DNA from: Tectiglobus sp039183375
Lineage (GTDB): Bacteria > Pseudomonadota > Alphaproteobacteria > Rhizobiales > Hyphomicrobiaceae
Direction of reading: 5' to 3'
Assembly: GCA_039183375.1 (NCBI GenBank)
Contig: JBCDBQ010000035.1
Span: 1-22,342 of the forward strand
Length of the DNA stretch: 22,342 nucleotides
The translations under genes and the position numbers were made by a program. Shown piece after piece: positions 7,462 to 15,497 of this stretch (position 1 is the stretch's first letter; each line of letters starts with the position of its first letter). The notes under the pieces were generated by a model. It saw nothing but the letters and a program-made list of their open reading frames with translations, was not told the DNA's origin and did no database searches.

Positions 7462-8343
7462 ATGAATGATGCTGGTTCTGGAAATATAGGTGGTGGTGTC
7501 GAGACTTCGGCTGGCCTTGAGATCAAACCCCTCAGCGCGACGATGGCGGCGGAGGTCACCGGGTTGGATCTTTCCCAACCGATGGATCAGCCCACGCGGG
7601 ATGCGGTTCTCAGTGCTTTTCTCAAGTACAAGGTGCTGGCGTTTCGAAATCAGAAGCTTAGCAAGTCGCAACAAATGGCGTTCACCGAACAGTTCGGTAC
7701 ACTTGAGCGGCACGCCAAAGGCAATGTCGGGCAGGATGAATTTCCGCTCGTGCACATGGTGACCAATCTTGGGCCAGACGGCCAGCCGACGGGTGTCGTC
7801 AAGTCAACGCGCTGGCACTCGGACAAGTCGTTCCGCCCGGCACCGTCGATGGCGACAATCCTTCACGCGGTGACATTGCCGCCGGACGGTGGTGACACGT
7901 GCTTCGCCGACATGCAGGCGGGCTTCGAAGCGCTGCCTGAAGACGAAAAGGATGATCTTGCCGAAATGACGGTTGTCCATAGTTGGGAACACTCTCGCGA
8001 TAACGTTGGCAAGACCTTTACGAAGGCCGAACTTGAAGATGCACCAGATATGACCCATCCATTGGTCCGTGTGCATCCGGATACCGGCGAGCGTGCGCTG
8101 TTCCTTGGAATGCATGCGGCGTTCCTCGGAGAGATGTCCAAAGAAGATAGTTTGGCGAAAATTGAGCAACTCGAAGAGCACTGTACGCAGTCGCGGTTTG
8201 TGTATCGCCACAACTGGCAGCAAGGTGACGTCTTGATGTGGGACAACAGGTGCCTGTTGCATCGCGCCGATCCGAACTTCGATGCAGCAAAGTTTCCACG
8301 GGTGATGCACAGAACGTGTCTGCGTGGCACGCCAACAAGCTGA
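7462..8343 (+). CDS. TauD/TfdA-family Fe(II)/2-oxoglutarate dioxygenase
   Basis: A 293-aa dioxygenase. The iron ligands are H119 and D121 (TRWHSDKSFRPAPSMATIL) and H267 (WDNRCLLHRADPNF), with R284 as the 2-oxoglutarate Arg. The N-terminal LEIKPLSATMAAEVTGLDLS is the usual TauD strand pair. The family includes taurine dioxygenase, 2,4-D dioxygenase and many carboxylate or sulfonate hydroxylases; it is distinct in sequence from the second TauD-type protein at 14434. The ATG at 7462 is preceded by GGGAGG with a 5-nt gap; the frame is open 29 codons further upstream, but those overlap the divergent promoter. The epimerase starts 40 nt downstream, giving a likely two-gene operon. The substrate is unknown. 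Confidence 0.9.
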   Translation: MNDAGSGNIGGGVETSAGLEIKPLSATMAAEVTGLDLSQPMDQPTRDAVLSAFLKYKVLAFRNQKLSKSQQMAFTEQFGTLERHAKGNVGQDEFPLVHMVTNLGPDGQPTGVVKSTRWHSDKSFRPAPSMATILHAVTLPPDGGDTCFADMQAGFEALPEDEKDDLAEMTVVHSWEHSRDNVGKTFTKAELEDAPDMTHPLVRVHPDTGERALFLGMHAAFLGEMSKEDSLAKIEQLEEHCTQSRFVYRHNWQQGDVLMWDNRCLLHRADPNFDAAKFPRVMHRTCLRGTPTS

Positions 8344-8383
8344 CGCTTCAGCCTGTCGGACGCCAAGGATAAGGAACAAGGTT

Positions 8384-9247
8384 GTGGGCCAGAAGGTCGT
8401 CTGTACCGGCGGGGCGGGTAAGCTCGGCATGCACGTCTCGCGGCGGATTGTTGATGCATGTGATCTAACGATCCTTGACATCAAGCGGCCCGATGATCCG
8501 GCTTTGGCCGATGTGGCATATGTCGACACCGATATCCGTGATCTTGATGCACTGCGTGCGCAGTTTTCGGGGTGCGATAGTGTCATCCATTTGGCAGCAA
8601 TCCCCAATCCACGAACGGCGCCGGCTGACGTCACCTTTAATACCAATGTTCAAGGAGCATGGTCGGTTCTGCAAGCTGCGGAAGATGCCGGCGTCAAACG
8701 CGTTGTTGTGGCCTCAAGCGATTCCGTCTTTGGGTTGTCGTATAATCCACCGGACTGGCCGCCGAAGTATCTTCCGGTTGATGAGGCGCATCCGCTCAGA
8801 CCAACGGAATTTTATTCGTTGAGCAAGCGGGTCACTGAGACCATTGCCGAGAGTTTTGCGGCGCGCGGGCGAATGGAAGTGTCGGTCATTCGTCCAGTCC
8901 ATGTCGTCTTTCCGCCGGAGTATCCGGAGCTCAAGGCACGTGGATCAGATGTTCAGAACTATCACTTCTGGGCTTATGTTTCGCCGGAAGATGTTGCGCA
9001 AGCGTTTGGGTTGGCGCTTGACGCCCCGTACCAAGGGTATGAGGTGTTTACGATTTCGGCAGCGGACGGTCTCAACGAAGTTCCAACACTGGAACTGGCC
9101 GAAGAGCGCTGGGGGCGGCTTCCTGAAATACGGAAGCCAGAAGTATTCAAAGCCAATCCGTTAGCGTCCGTGATGGATATCTCCAAGGCACGTGCGCGCC
9201 TTGGATACGATCCTCAAGTCACCTGGCGGGACATGATGGGCGACTGA
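8384..9247 (+). CDS. NAD-dependent epimerase/dehydratase (extended SDR)
   Basis: A 287-aa extended short-chain dehydrogenase. The NAD-binding GxxGxxG is at G9-G12-G15 (VCTGGAGKLG). IHLAAIPNPR and RVVVASSDSVFG lead to the catalytic YSLSK (Y144, K148). The closest architectures I recognise are sugar epimerases and uronate-dehydrogenase-like proteins. I chose a GTG start at 8384 because AAGGA (8371-8375) lies eight nt upstream. Extending to 8324 would overlap the TauD gene and add residues before the Rossmann strand, which should start almost at the N-terminus. Its place after TauD suggests it oxidises or rearranges the hydroxylated product, but that is inference. Confidence 0.85.
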   Translation: MGQKVVCTGGAGKLGMHVSRRIVDACDLTILDIKRPDDPALADVAYVDTDIRDLDALRAQFSGCDSVIHLAAIPNPRTAPADVTFNTNVQGAWSVLQAAEDAGVKRVVVASSDSVFGLSYNPPDWPPKYLPVDEAHPLRPTEFYSLSKRVTETIAESFAARGRMEVSVIRPVHVVFPPEYPELKARGSDVQNYHFWAYVSPEDVAQAFGLALDAPYQGYEVFTISAADGLNEVPTLELAEERWGRLPEIRKPEVFKANPLASVMDISKARARLGYDPQVTWRDMMGD

Positions 9248-9668
9248 CCCACTTAGCCTAGACCTAGGCTGAACCATGCCACACCCTATTCCTGACTCGG
9301 ATGTTTAGAAGTTTGGCATCTAAACCGCACGACATCGGTAACATTCGATGTTGTAATTCCGTGCAATACCAAGATCAAATGGGCCGTCGAGAGAAGACGT
9401 TGGCGGGTTGTTCGATGCTGGCTTAGCCGGAATTGATCTAGCGACAGTAGCCGGAAGGCAATGACGCATTCGAAGTCGAGCCACCCGCGGCTGAGAAACG
9501 AAGCTTTCGCGCTCCCGGACGCTGCACAGCAGCGATCCGGGATCTTCCGCGTATCTGACGAGGTTGTTCTTTTATTGCATTGTGTGAAGACCCCGGATCA
9601 ACTCTTCGGAGTTGTCCGAGGACGCAGTTCGCATAACAATTGGTGTGTTCGAAACCTTACGGATCTCG
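9248..9668. other. 421-bp gap with inverted repeats and the second two-hairpin repeat
   Basis: No credible gene is visible. The region lies between the convergent ends of the epimerase and cysK. AGCCTAG-AC-CTAGGCT (9255-9270) is a perfect inverted repeat just after the epimerase stop. GTTTAGA (9303-9309) pairs with TCTAAAC (9319-9325). ACATCG (9332-9337) pairs with CGATGT (9346-9351). The two-hairpin repeat occupies 9509-9633. None of these stems has a convincing T tract, so I do not call a terminator. Confidence 0.6.
9509..9633 (+). repeat. Dispersed two-hairpin intergenic repeat, copy 2
   Basis: Hairpin A (9513-9542) is nearly perfect: TCCCGGA-CGCTGC-ACA-GCAGCG-A-TCCGGGA, with one bulged A. 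Hairpin B (9591-9621) pairs CCCCGGATCAACTC with GAGTTGTCCGAGG around a TTCG loop. It matches the element at 905-1023 in order, orientation and spacing (about 48 nt between hairpins in both) and shares the tail GAGTTG-CCG-GGACGCA with small changes. Paired-arm differences often leave pairing intact, which suggests the structure is maintained. Confidence 0.75.
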
Positions 9669-10742
9669 TCAACCCATCTGGTAGCCCGGTGTCGATTTCG
9701 ACAGGGCCACTTCCTCGTCCGTCATGTCTTCCGGAATACCTTCGAACAGCGGTGAGGAGAGATAACGTTCGCCGGTGTCTGGCAGCATGCACAAAATGAC
9801 GGTACCGGGTCCGGCTTTCTCGGCAATGCCCATCGCGATTGCAAATGTCGAACCACCGGAAACACCTGTCAGGATACCCTCCTTTTGCGCGAGCTTCTGG
9901 GACCAGGCTATGCCCTCTGGACCCGGAACCGGGACAAGTTCATCGTAGAAATTGTTATCGATGCTTTCCTGCAGAACATGCGGGATAAAGTCCGGTGTCC
10001 AGCCTTGAATGGGGTGCGGTTCAAAAGCCGGGTGGCTGTGCGCTGGTTCATTTTCCGCGCCGCGTTCCTGGGCATGTCCGCTGCCGATCAGCTGCGCATT
10101 CGCTGGTTCGGAGAGGATGATCTTTGTCTCTGGGCGTTGTTTGCGTAGGACACGGGCCACACCAGATACGGTGCCGCCGGTGCCATAACCGGTGACCCAA
10201 TAGTCGAGCCGATCACCGTCAAAGTCGGCTAGGATCTCGCGCGCGGTGGTGTTCTCGTGAATGTCGGCGTTGGCGTCTGTCTCGAACTGGCGGGCCAGGA
10301 ACCATCCGTTGGCTTTGGCGAGTTCAACAGCCTTGTTGTACATGCCGAAGCCCTTCTCGGCACGCGGTGTCAGAACGACTTTGGCACCAAGGAAGCGCAT
10401 CAGTCTGCGGCGCTCGATAGAGAAGCTGTCCGCCATTGTGACGACCAAGGGGTAGCCCTTGGCGGCACAGACCATGGCGAGGCCAATCCCGGTGTTGCCG
10501 CTTGTCGCTTCGACGATCGTCTGGCCAGGCTTGAGTGAGCCATCGCGCTCAGCCGCCTCGATGATGTTCAGCGCGAGGCGATCCTTGACTGAACCGGCGG
10601 GATTGAAAAACTCAGCCTTGACATACAACCTGACACCTTCAGGTGCGAGATTATTCACCTTGATGCACGGTGTGTCTCCGACAGTGTCCAAGACACTTTC
10701 AAACAGTCGTTGCCGGCCGCCGGTTTGTCTGATGTCACTCAT
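9669..10742 (-). CDS. cysK: Cysteine synthase (O-acetylserine sulfhydrylase)
   Basis: A 357-aa PLP enzyme making cysteine from O-acetylserine and sulfide. K53 in NPAGSVKDR binds PLP. TSGNTG (80-85) is the substrate loop, GYGTGGT (185-191) binds the phosphate, and PDTGERYLS lies near the C-terminus as in CysK. It is longer than the classical 310-320 aa because of an insertion around residues 222-240 and a C-terminal tail after the PDTGERYLS block. The ATG at 10742 has GGAAAGG nine nt upstream; an in-frame TTG at 10760 would leave no ribosome site. It is divergent from the cyclase gene, with a perfect palindrome at 10838-10851 in the shared promoter region. A role in assimilating sulfur released by neighbouring oxygenases is possible but unproven. 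Cystathionine beta-synthase-like activity is the main alternative. Confidence 0.88.
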   Translation of the reverse strand: MSDIRQTGGRQRLFESVLDTVGDTPCIKVNNLAPEGVRLYVKAEFFNPAGSVKDRLALNIIEAAERDGSLKPGQTIVEATSGNTGIGLAMVCAAKGYPLVVTMADSFSIERRRLMRFLGAKVVLTPRAEKGFGMYNKAVELAKANGWFLARQFETDANADIHENTTAREILADFDGDRLDYWVTGYGTGGTVSGVARVLRKQRPETKIILSEPANAQLIGSGHAQERGAENEPAHSHPAFEPHPIQGWTPDFIPHVLQESIDNNFYDELVPVPGPEGIAWSQKLAQKEGILTGVSGGSTFAIAMGIAEKAGPGTVILCMLPDTGERYLSSPLFEGIPEDMTDEEVALSKSTPGYQMG

Positions 10743-10837
10743 GGCACAATGCCTTTCCAAAAAAATCCCTAGACTTCAATCTTACTTATTCTGCCGCAAT
10801 GCGGTTCCGCAGGATGCAAAATTTCTCACATCTCCTG

Positions 10838-10851
10838 ACATCATTTGATGT
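10838..10851. promoter_or_regulatory. Perfect palindrome in the cysK/cyclase divergent promoter region
   Basis: ACATCA-TT-TGATGT is a perfect inverted repeat about 96 bp before the cysK start and 112 bp before the cyclase start. Its form is that of an operator for a dimeric regulator, and an AT-rich run (10859-10864) adjoins it. The remainder of the 221-bp gap (10743-10963) holds no other structure I can support. I cannot name the regulator. Confidence 0.4.
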
Positions 10852-10963
10852 TACAGTATTTTTTGACTGGTAGAACACCCCCCACCGGCTTGTGATTGCC
10901 CGTTATTTTGGATGATTGCTGAGTGTCGGCATTGTCGTTTGCCAAATGTTTTGAGAGGACGGA

Positions 10964-12718
10964 TTGGAACGTCGACTAACAGCGATCTTAGCGGCGGATG
11001 TTGTCGGCTACTCGCGCCTGATGGAGCGGGACGAGGCTGGGACGCTGAACCGCTTGATGTCGTTACGCCGGGAATTGGTTGAACCGTCGTTGGCTGAGTT
11101 CAATGGACGTGTTGTTAAGCTGATGGGTGACGGTCTGTTGGCGGAGTTTTCGAGCGTCGTCGAGGCCGTCCAATGTGCCATTCAACTCCAACAAAGTATG
11201 GCGGATCGAGAGCCTGGTGTTTCAAGCGATCAACGGGTCCAACTGCGCATTGGTGTCAATCTCGGTGATATCATTGTTGAGGACAGCGATATCTATGGCG
11301 ATGGCGTCAACATTGCTGCACGACTGGAGGGGCTTGCTGAGCCTGGTGGCATTTGCATCACATCAGTCGTGAGGGAAAGCCTCGGTAATCGGATCAACGA
11401 AGATTTCGAGGATACGGGACTGCACGAAGTTAAGAACATTGCCCGGCCTATCCATGTCTATCGATGGTCGAGTCAGAAGCCTGCTATGGCGAATGCATCA
11501 GGTGGTGAAGCAGCTCTTGCACTTCCCGACAAACCATCAATTGTTGTTCTGCCGTTTGACAACATGTCCGGCGACCCAAGCCAGGAGTATTTTGCGGACG
11601 GAATCGTGGAGGCGATTACGGCAGCACTTGCCAACATTCGCTCGTTCTTTGTGATCGCGCGGAACACGGCCTTTACCTATAAGGGAAAGCACATCGACGT
11701 GCGCGCTGTCGGTCAAGAGATTGGTGTTGGGTATGCCTTGGAAGGCAGTGTGCAGCGTGCCGGCAATCGTATTCGGATTACGGCTCAGCTGATCGAGACG
11801 CAGAACGGCGCGCACGTTTGGGCGCAAAAGTTTGATGGCTCGGTAGATGAGATTTTTGAGCTGCAGGACCAGATCACCGAGCAAGTGGCTGGCTCATTGC
11901 AGCCGTCGATCCACCAGGCGGAGATTGAAAAGGTTCGCCGCAAGCGACCTCAGGATATGGGCGCCTACGATCTGACGATGCGGGCACTGCCGCATGTCTG
12001 GGTGCTTGAGAAGGAAGAGTCTGGCAAGGCGTTAGACTTCCTCAGCAAGGCGCTTGAGATCGATCCTGATTACCCTTTGGCATTGTCGCTGGCTGCTTGG
12101 TCACATGCGCAACGCGCCGTCTATAACTGGGCTGAAGATACTGAGGCGAGCAAACGCGAGGCCATTCGTCTGGCTGAGAAGGCTGCGAACCTCAGTGGTG
12201 ATGATCCACTTGTGCTGTCCGTTCTTGGAACAGCACATACAGTTGTTCGCAATCACGGCACGGCTCGGATCCTGCTTGAGCGCGCTGTATCGATTGATCC
12301 GAATGCGGCCTGGGCGCTTAGTCGGCTTGGTTGGCTTGAAACGTATGCCGAGCGTTTGGAGCCGGCCTTGGAATACTTCGGGCGTGCGCGGCGGCTCAGT
12401 CCGCTTGATCCGTTGACATTCAACACGTTCGTTGGGATGGCGTCCGCCTACCAAGGTGCCGGGCAATACGAGAAGAGCATTGAGTATTTTCACAGGGCCT
12501 TGCAGGAACGTCCGCAGGCTTTCTGGATTTATCGCAGTTTAGCACCCGCTCTGGTCAGTGCGGGGCGGATGGATGAGGCCAGGGCTTCGTTTAACATTCT
12601 GATGCAGCACTATCCGGATCTGACCCAGAAGCGTTTCAAGGAAGCGATGGCGTTTACCGATGAGTTCATGGCGGAATTACTGCGCGGACTCGAGATACTC
12701 GGCATGCCGGCGGAATAA
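10964..12718 (+). CDS. Class III adenylate/guanylate cyclase fused to TolB-like and TPR domains
   Basis: A 584-aa protein. Residues 1-170 are a class III nucleotide cyclase domain: metal Asp D12 (AADVVGYSRLM) and D56 (KLMGDG), and GVNIAAR (114-120) with the transition-state Asn/Arg pair. Residues about 190-310 (SIVVLPFDNMSGDPSQEYFADGI) are the TolB-N-like domain common in such proteins. Residues about 330-570 form TPR-like helices (EIDPDYPLALSLAAW, SIDPNAAWALSRLGWLE). There is no transmembrane segment, so it is probably cytoplasmic. It should make cAMP in response to an unknown protein partner. A TTG start is likely: GAGAGGA lies just upstream, and MERRLTAILAADVVGYSR is the usual N-terminus. 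It ends 9 bp from the convergent SDR gene. Confidence 0.9.
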   Translation: MERRLTAILAADVVGYSRLMERDEAGTLNRLMSLRRELVEPSLAEFNGRVVKLMGDGLLAEFSSVVEAVQCAIQLQQSMADREPGVSSDQRVQLRIGVNLGDIIVEDSDIYGDGVNIAARLEGLAEPGGICITSVVRESLGNRINEDFEDTGLHEVKNIARPIHVYRWSSQKPAMANASGGEAALALPDKPSIVVLPFDNMSGDPSQEYFADGIVEAITAALANIRSFFVIARNTAFTYKGKHIDVRAVGQEIGVGYALEGSVQRAGNRIRITAQLIETQNGAHVWAQKFDGSVDEIFELQDQITEQVAGSLQPSIHQAEIEKVRRKRPQDMGAYDLTMRALPHVWVLEKEESGKALDFLSKALEIDPDYPLALSLAAWSHAQRAVYNWAEDTEASKREAIRLAEKAANLSGDDPLVLSVLGTAHTVVRNHGTARILLERAVSIDPNAAWALSRLGWLETYAERLEPALEYFGRARRLSPLDPLTFNTFVGMASAYQGAGQYEKSIEYFHRALQERPQAFWIYRSLAPALVSAGRMDEARASFNILMQHYPDLTQKRFKEAMAFTDEFMAELLRGLEILGMPAE

Positions 12719-12727
12719 CGGTCGGAC

Positions 12728-13453
12728 TCAGTAGGTGGCGCGACCGCCGCTCAGATCGAAACAGGCGCCAGTGTTAAAGCTGCAGGCCTCGGAACAAAGC
12801 CACATCACAAGCTGAGCCGTTTCTTCGGTCGTCCCAAGCCGCTTGAGAGGGCTTTTGTCGATCATGATTTGCAGAAACTCTGGCGTCACCTGATCCAGGA
12901 TGGGTGTTTCAACGGCGGCTGGTGCCACACTGTTTGCGCGGATGTTGGTGTGCGCCAGTTCTTTTGCCAGAGATTTGGTCAGGGCAATTACGCCAGCCTT
13001 CGCCGCAGAGTAAGCAGACGCGTTGGGCGTTCCCTCTTTGCCAGCGAGCGATGCCATATTGACGATGCGACCTGCCGGGCTTGTCAGCATGTGCGGGACG
13101 ACGTGGCGGCAGCACTCATAGGTGCCAGTCAAATTGACATCGACAATGCGTCGCCACTCCGCCGGGTCTGCCTCCAAGACGCTGACGGTGTTGCCCGCAA
13201 AGCCGGCGTTGTTTGATAGAATGTCAATCTTGGTGCCGTCTGCAGTCATCTTGGCAACGGCAGTTTGGATTGAATCGGGTGAGGAGACGTCGACGATGTG
13301 AGAGGTGACGTCGTCCCGCTGTGCTGGCTTCAGATCCCAGACATGAACGTTTGCGCCAGCTGCCTTCATGCAGTCGGTCACGGCCTGGCCGATGCCTGAG
13401 GCACCACCGGTGACAACGGCAACACGGCCTGAGAAATCATACGTAACTGTCAT
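12728..13453 (-). CDS. Short-chain dehydrogenase/reductase (FabG-like)
   Basis: A 241-aa classical SDR. TGGASGIG (15-22) binds NAD(P), NNAG follows in DILSNNAGFAG, and the catalytic Ser-Tyr-Lys are in NMASLAGKEGTPNASAYSAAK. SVAPAAVETPI and the C-terminal LSGGRATY complete the fold. It oxidises or reduces an alcohol/ketone; the substrate is unknown. Asp after the second strand (VHVWDLKPAQ) favours NAD(H) over NADP(H). I use the ATG at 13453. A GTG at 13465 preceded by AGAAGAGA is an equally possible start and would add four residues. It overlaps nothing and is divergent from the TauE/SafE gene. Confidence 0.87.
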   Translation of the reverse strand: MTVTYDFSGRVAVVTGGASGIGQAVTDCMKAAGANVHVWDLKPAQRDDVTSHIVDVSSPDSIQTAVAKMTADGTKIDILSNNAGFAGNTVSVLEADPAEWRRIVDVNLTGTYECCRHVVPHMLTSPAGRIVNMASLAGKEGTPNASAYSAAKAGVIALTKSLAKELAHTNIRANSVAPAAVETPILDQVTPEFLQIMIDKSPLKRLGTTEETAQLVMWLCSEACSFNTGACFDLSGGRATY

Positions 13454-13629
13454 CCCGTCTGGCACTCTCTTCTCTTGGAAATCACTGGCTTGGCGGCAGT
13501 GGTCTCTTTACTATCAACCGCCATGCTTTGTTGCAATGAACGTCATCGCGGATGGCGCGGCTGCCTGGAGAGAGCGGGAGCCGGTGCAGACTTGAAGGAC
13601 TTTTGTGTGAAAGTGGTCAATGCCAACCG

Positions 13630-14409
13630 ATGACCGGATCATTGGAACAGTTCGTCGGACCGGTCTCGGATGTGGGCGTGGCAATCGTCTTGGTGACGGT
13701 CATCATCGCGGGTTTTCTCCGTGGCTTTCTAGGTTTCGGCGGTGCGCTCATCATAATCATGGTGGTCAACGTTGTTGTCGGACCGCAGTTCGCTGTTCCG
13801 CTGGCCTGTCTGGCGGGGTTGCCGCCGACCTTGCAACTTCTGCCTGCTGCCATCCGCCATTCTGATAGATCCTTCGCGCTTCCCTTTGGAGGCATGAGCC
13901 TGCTGATGGTTCCGGTGGGGACGCTGGTGCTCGTCAAGTTCGACCCCGGTCTGATGAAGATCATTGTGTCCGGTGTCGTGCTGGCGATGGTGTTGTTGCT
14001 TTATCAAGGCTGGACGTTTCGACAGAAAGCCAATCTCAGTGTGGTTCTGGGTGCTGGCGCATTCACCGGTCTGATTCAGGGCGCGACCGGCGTCGCGGGA
14101 CCATTGGTTGTGGCAGCTGCCATGGCGATACCGGGTGAACCGGAGAAGCAGCGCGCGAACGTGATTGGTGCGATTACGTTCCTGTCGTTCTTTCCGGCTA
14201 TCCCACTTTGGTACCATGGCATGTTCACCCGCGAGGTAGTCATTGCGAGCCTGGCAATCATTCCGATCTACATGGTCACCACGTGGATTGGCGTGCGGTA
14301 CTTTTCCGGTCAGGGGCATCGGATCTATCGTCTGGCCACGCTTGTGGCCCTGACCATGATCAGTCTGGTTACACTCTGGATTTCAGTGCGCGATTACTTG
14401 GCTGGCTAG
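13630..14409 (+). CDS. TauE/SafE family membrane transporter (putative sulfite/anion exporter)
   Basis: A 259-aa, roughly 8-TM inner-membrane protein. The two inverted halves each start with the family's Gly-rich signature: GFLRGFLGFGGALIIIMVV near residue 28, and GAFTGLIQGATGVAGPLVV near residue 140. Family members export sulfite, sulfoacetate or other organic anions, but many have unknown cargo. The ATG at 13630 is the first plausible Met before the first membrane helix. Its ribosome site is weak, and the frame is open upstream with no hydrophobic content. The gene is followed by 24 bp and the convergent TauD-type gene. The presence of a TauD-type oxygenase next door fits sulfite release, but this is inference. 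Confidence 0.8.
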   Translation: MTGSLEQFVGPVSDVGVAIVLVTVIIAGFLRGFLGFGGALIIIMVVNVVVGPQFAVPLACLAGLPPTLQLLPAAIRHSDRSFALPFGGMSLLMVPVGTLVLVKFDPGLMKIIVSGVVLAMVLLLYQGWTFRQKANLSVVLGAGAFTGLIQGATGVAGPLVVAAAMAIPGEPEKQRANVIGAITFLSFFPAIPLWYHGMFTREVVIASLAIIPIYMVTTWIGVRYFSGQGHRIYRLATLVALTMISLVTLWISVRDYLAG

Positions 14410-14433
14410 GCGAACGCTGCGAAATGCTGTTGA

Positions 14434-15306
14434 TCAGAACGGAACTGAACCGTTGACCGTGATGCGATGCAGATAGCGGCGATCACGAGGAAATTCGTAG
14501 TCGCGGTTGACGACGTGTTGCACAGCGCAGTTGTCCCACATCAAAACATCGCCGATCTGCCATTTGTGATGGTACTGGAAATCCGGTTTCACGATATGAT
14601 CCGAGAGGCGCTTGATCAGCGGAAGAGCTTCATCTTCGGACATACCATCGATGCTTGTGCATTCGTCGGCTGTGACGTAAATCGCCTTGCGGCCGCTAAT
14701 GGGATGAGTGCGCGCGATGGGATGGCTCACCGGCGGGTTCTTATCAATCTGTTCCTGGGAGACTTTGACAGCTTTTTTGACGCCGCGTTTCTTGGCGCCG
14801 AAGAAGTGCACCGCGTTGCGCCCGTCAATCAGTCCTTTGGTTTCATCATCGAGCGCGTCGTACGCATCCAGGGCGCTTGCAAACATGGTATCGCCGCGCG
14901 ATTGACCTTGGTCGTCAAACGGGATCTCGATTGCATAGAGCATGGTTAGTCGCGGCGGCGTCTTGGTGTACGACATGTCCGTATGCCAGAAGCTGCCGGC
15001 GTCGGCATAACCTTGCGGTTCGCCATCCTCGATAACATTCGATAACTTGAGAATGCCCGGGTGGTCATCCAACGCAAACTTCGTAAATGCATTGATCTCA
15101 AGTTCACCGAAACGTTGGGCGAATGCCAGGTGGCTTTCCGGTGTCATTTTCTGATTGCGGAAGACGACGACCGACCACGTGACGAATGCGTCTTCAATCT
15201 CTTTGAATGTTGCGTCCTCAACGGGTTTTGAAAGATCGACATTGCCGATTTCGGCGCCAAAACGTTCGCCCAGCGGTTTGACCGTGATGGTTTGGTAATT
15301 GGCCAT
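14434..15306 (-). CDS. TauD/TfdA-family Fe(II)/2-oxoglutarate dioxygenase (second copy)
   Basis: A 290-aa dioxygenase. The iron ligands are H108 and D110 (GSFWHTDMSYTKTPPRLTMLY) and H264 (WDNCAVQHVVNRDY), with R281 as the 2-oxoglutarate Arg (YLHRITVNG). The pattern HTDMSY...PP and the C-terminal RRYLHRITV are typical of the TauD/TfdA (2,4-D dioxygenase-like) branch. Compared with the protein at 7462 it keeps only the family motifs, so the two are not a recent duplication. The ATG at 15306 is preceded by AAGG at 11 nt. It is divergent from the Rieske operon and convergent with TauE/SafE. The substrate is unknown. Confidence 0.9.
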   Translation of the reverse strand: MANYQTITVKPLGERFGAEIGNVDLSKPVEDATFKEIEDAFVTWSVVVFRNQKMTPESHLAFAQRFGELEINAFTKFALDDHPGILKLSNVIEDGEPQGYADAGSFWHTDMSYTKTPPRLTMLYAIEIPFDDQGQSRGDTMFASALDAYDALDDETKGLIDGRNAVHFFGAKKRGVKKAVKVSQEQIDKNPPVSHPIARTHPISGRKAIYVTADECTSIDGMSEDEALPLIKRLSDHIVKPDFQYHHKWQIGDVLMWDNCAVQHVVNRDYEFPRDRRYLHRITVNGSVPF

Positions 15307-15497
15307 TTGCCCAGTCGCCTTGTGATTTCAGCAGGAATTACCCGCGACTTTAGGATGATCAGCACCGACGAGCAGTGCAAATCTCAGCAAAAGACTGATT
15401 TGTTGCGCGGCCTTGCTTTACTGGTTTCCTCGAACGTGTCCCAAATCACCGATTGGCGCCACGGTGGCGTGGCGAGAGGGTGGCCGAGATAGCTGAT

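Noticed and set aside
7804..8646. Minus-strand open frame of 280 codons
   Set aside because: It is antisense to the TauD gene and the start of the epimerase gene, both with complete family motifs; its own sequence shows no domain.
9461..9799. Plus-strand open frame of 112 codons
   Set aside because: It is formed by the repeat element and the antisense end of cysK; no credible protein.
13729..14319. Minus-strand open frame of 196 codons
   Set aside because: It lies entirely opposite the TauE/SafE gene, whose membrane segments and Gly-rich signatures are clear.
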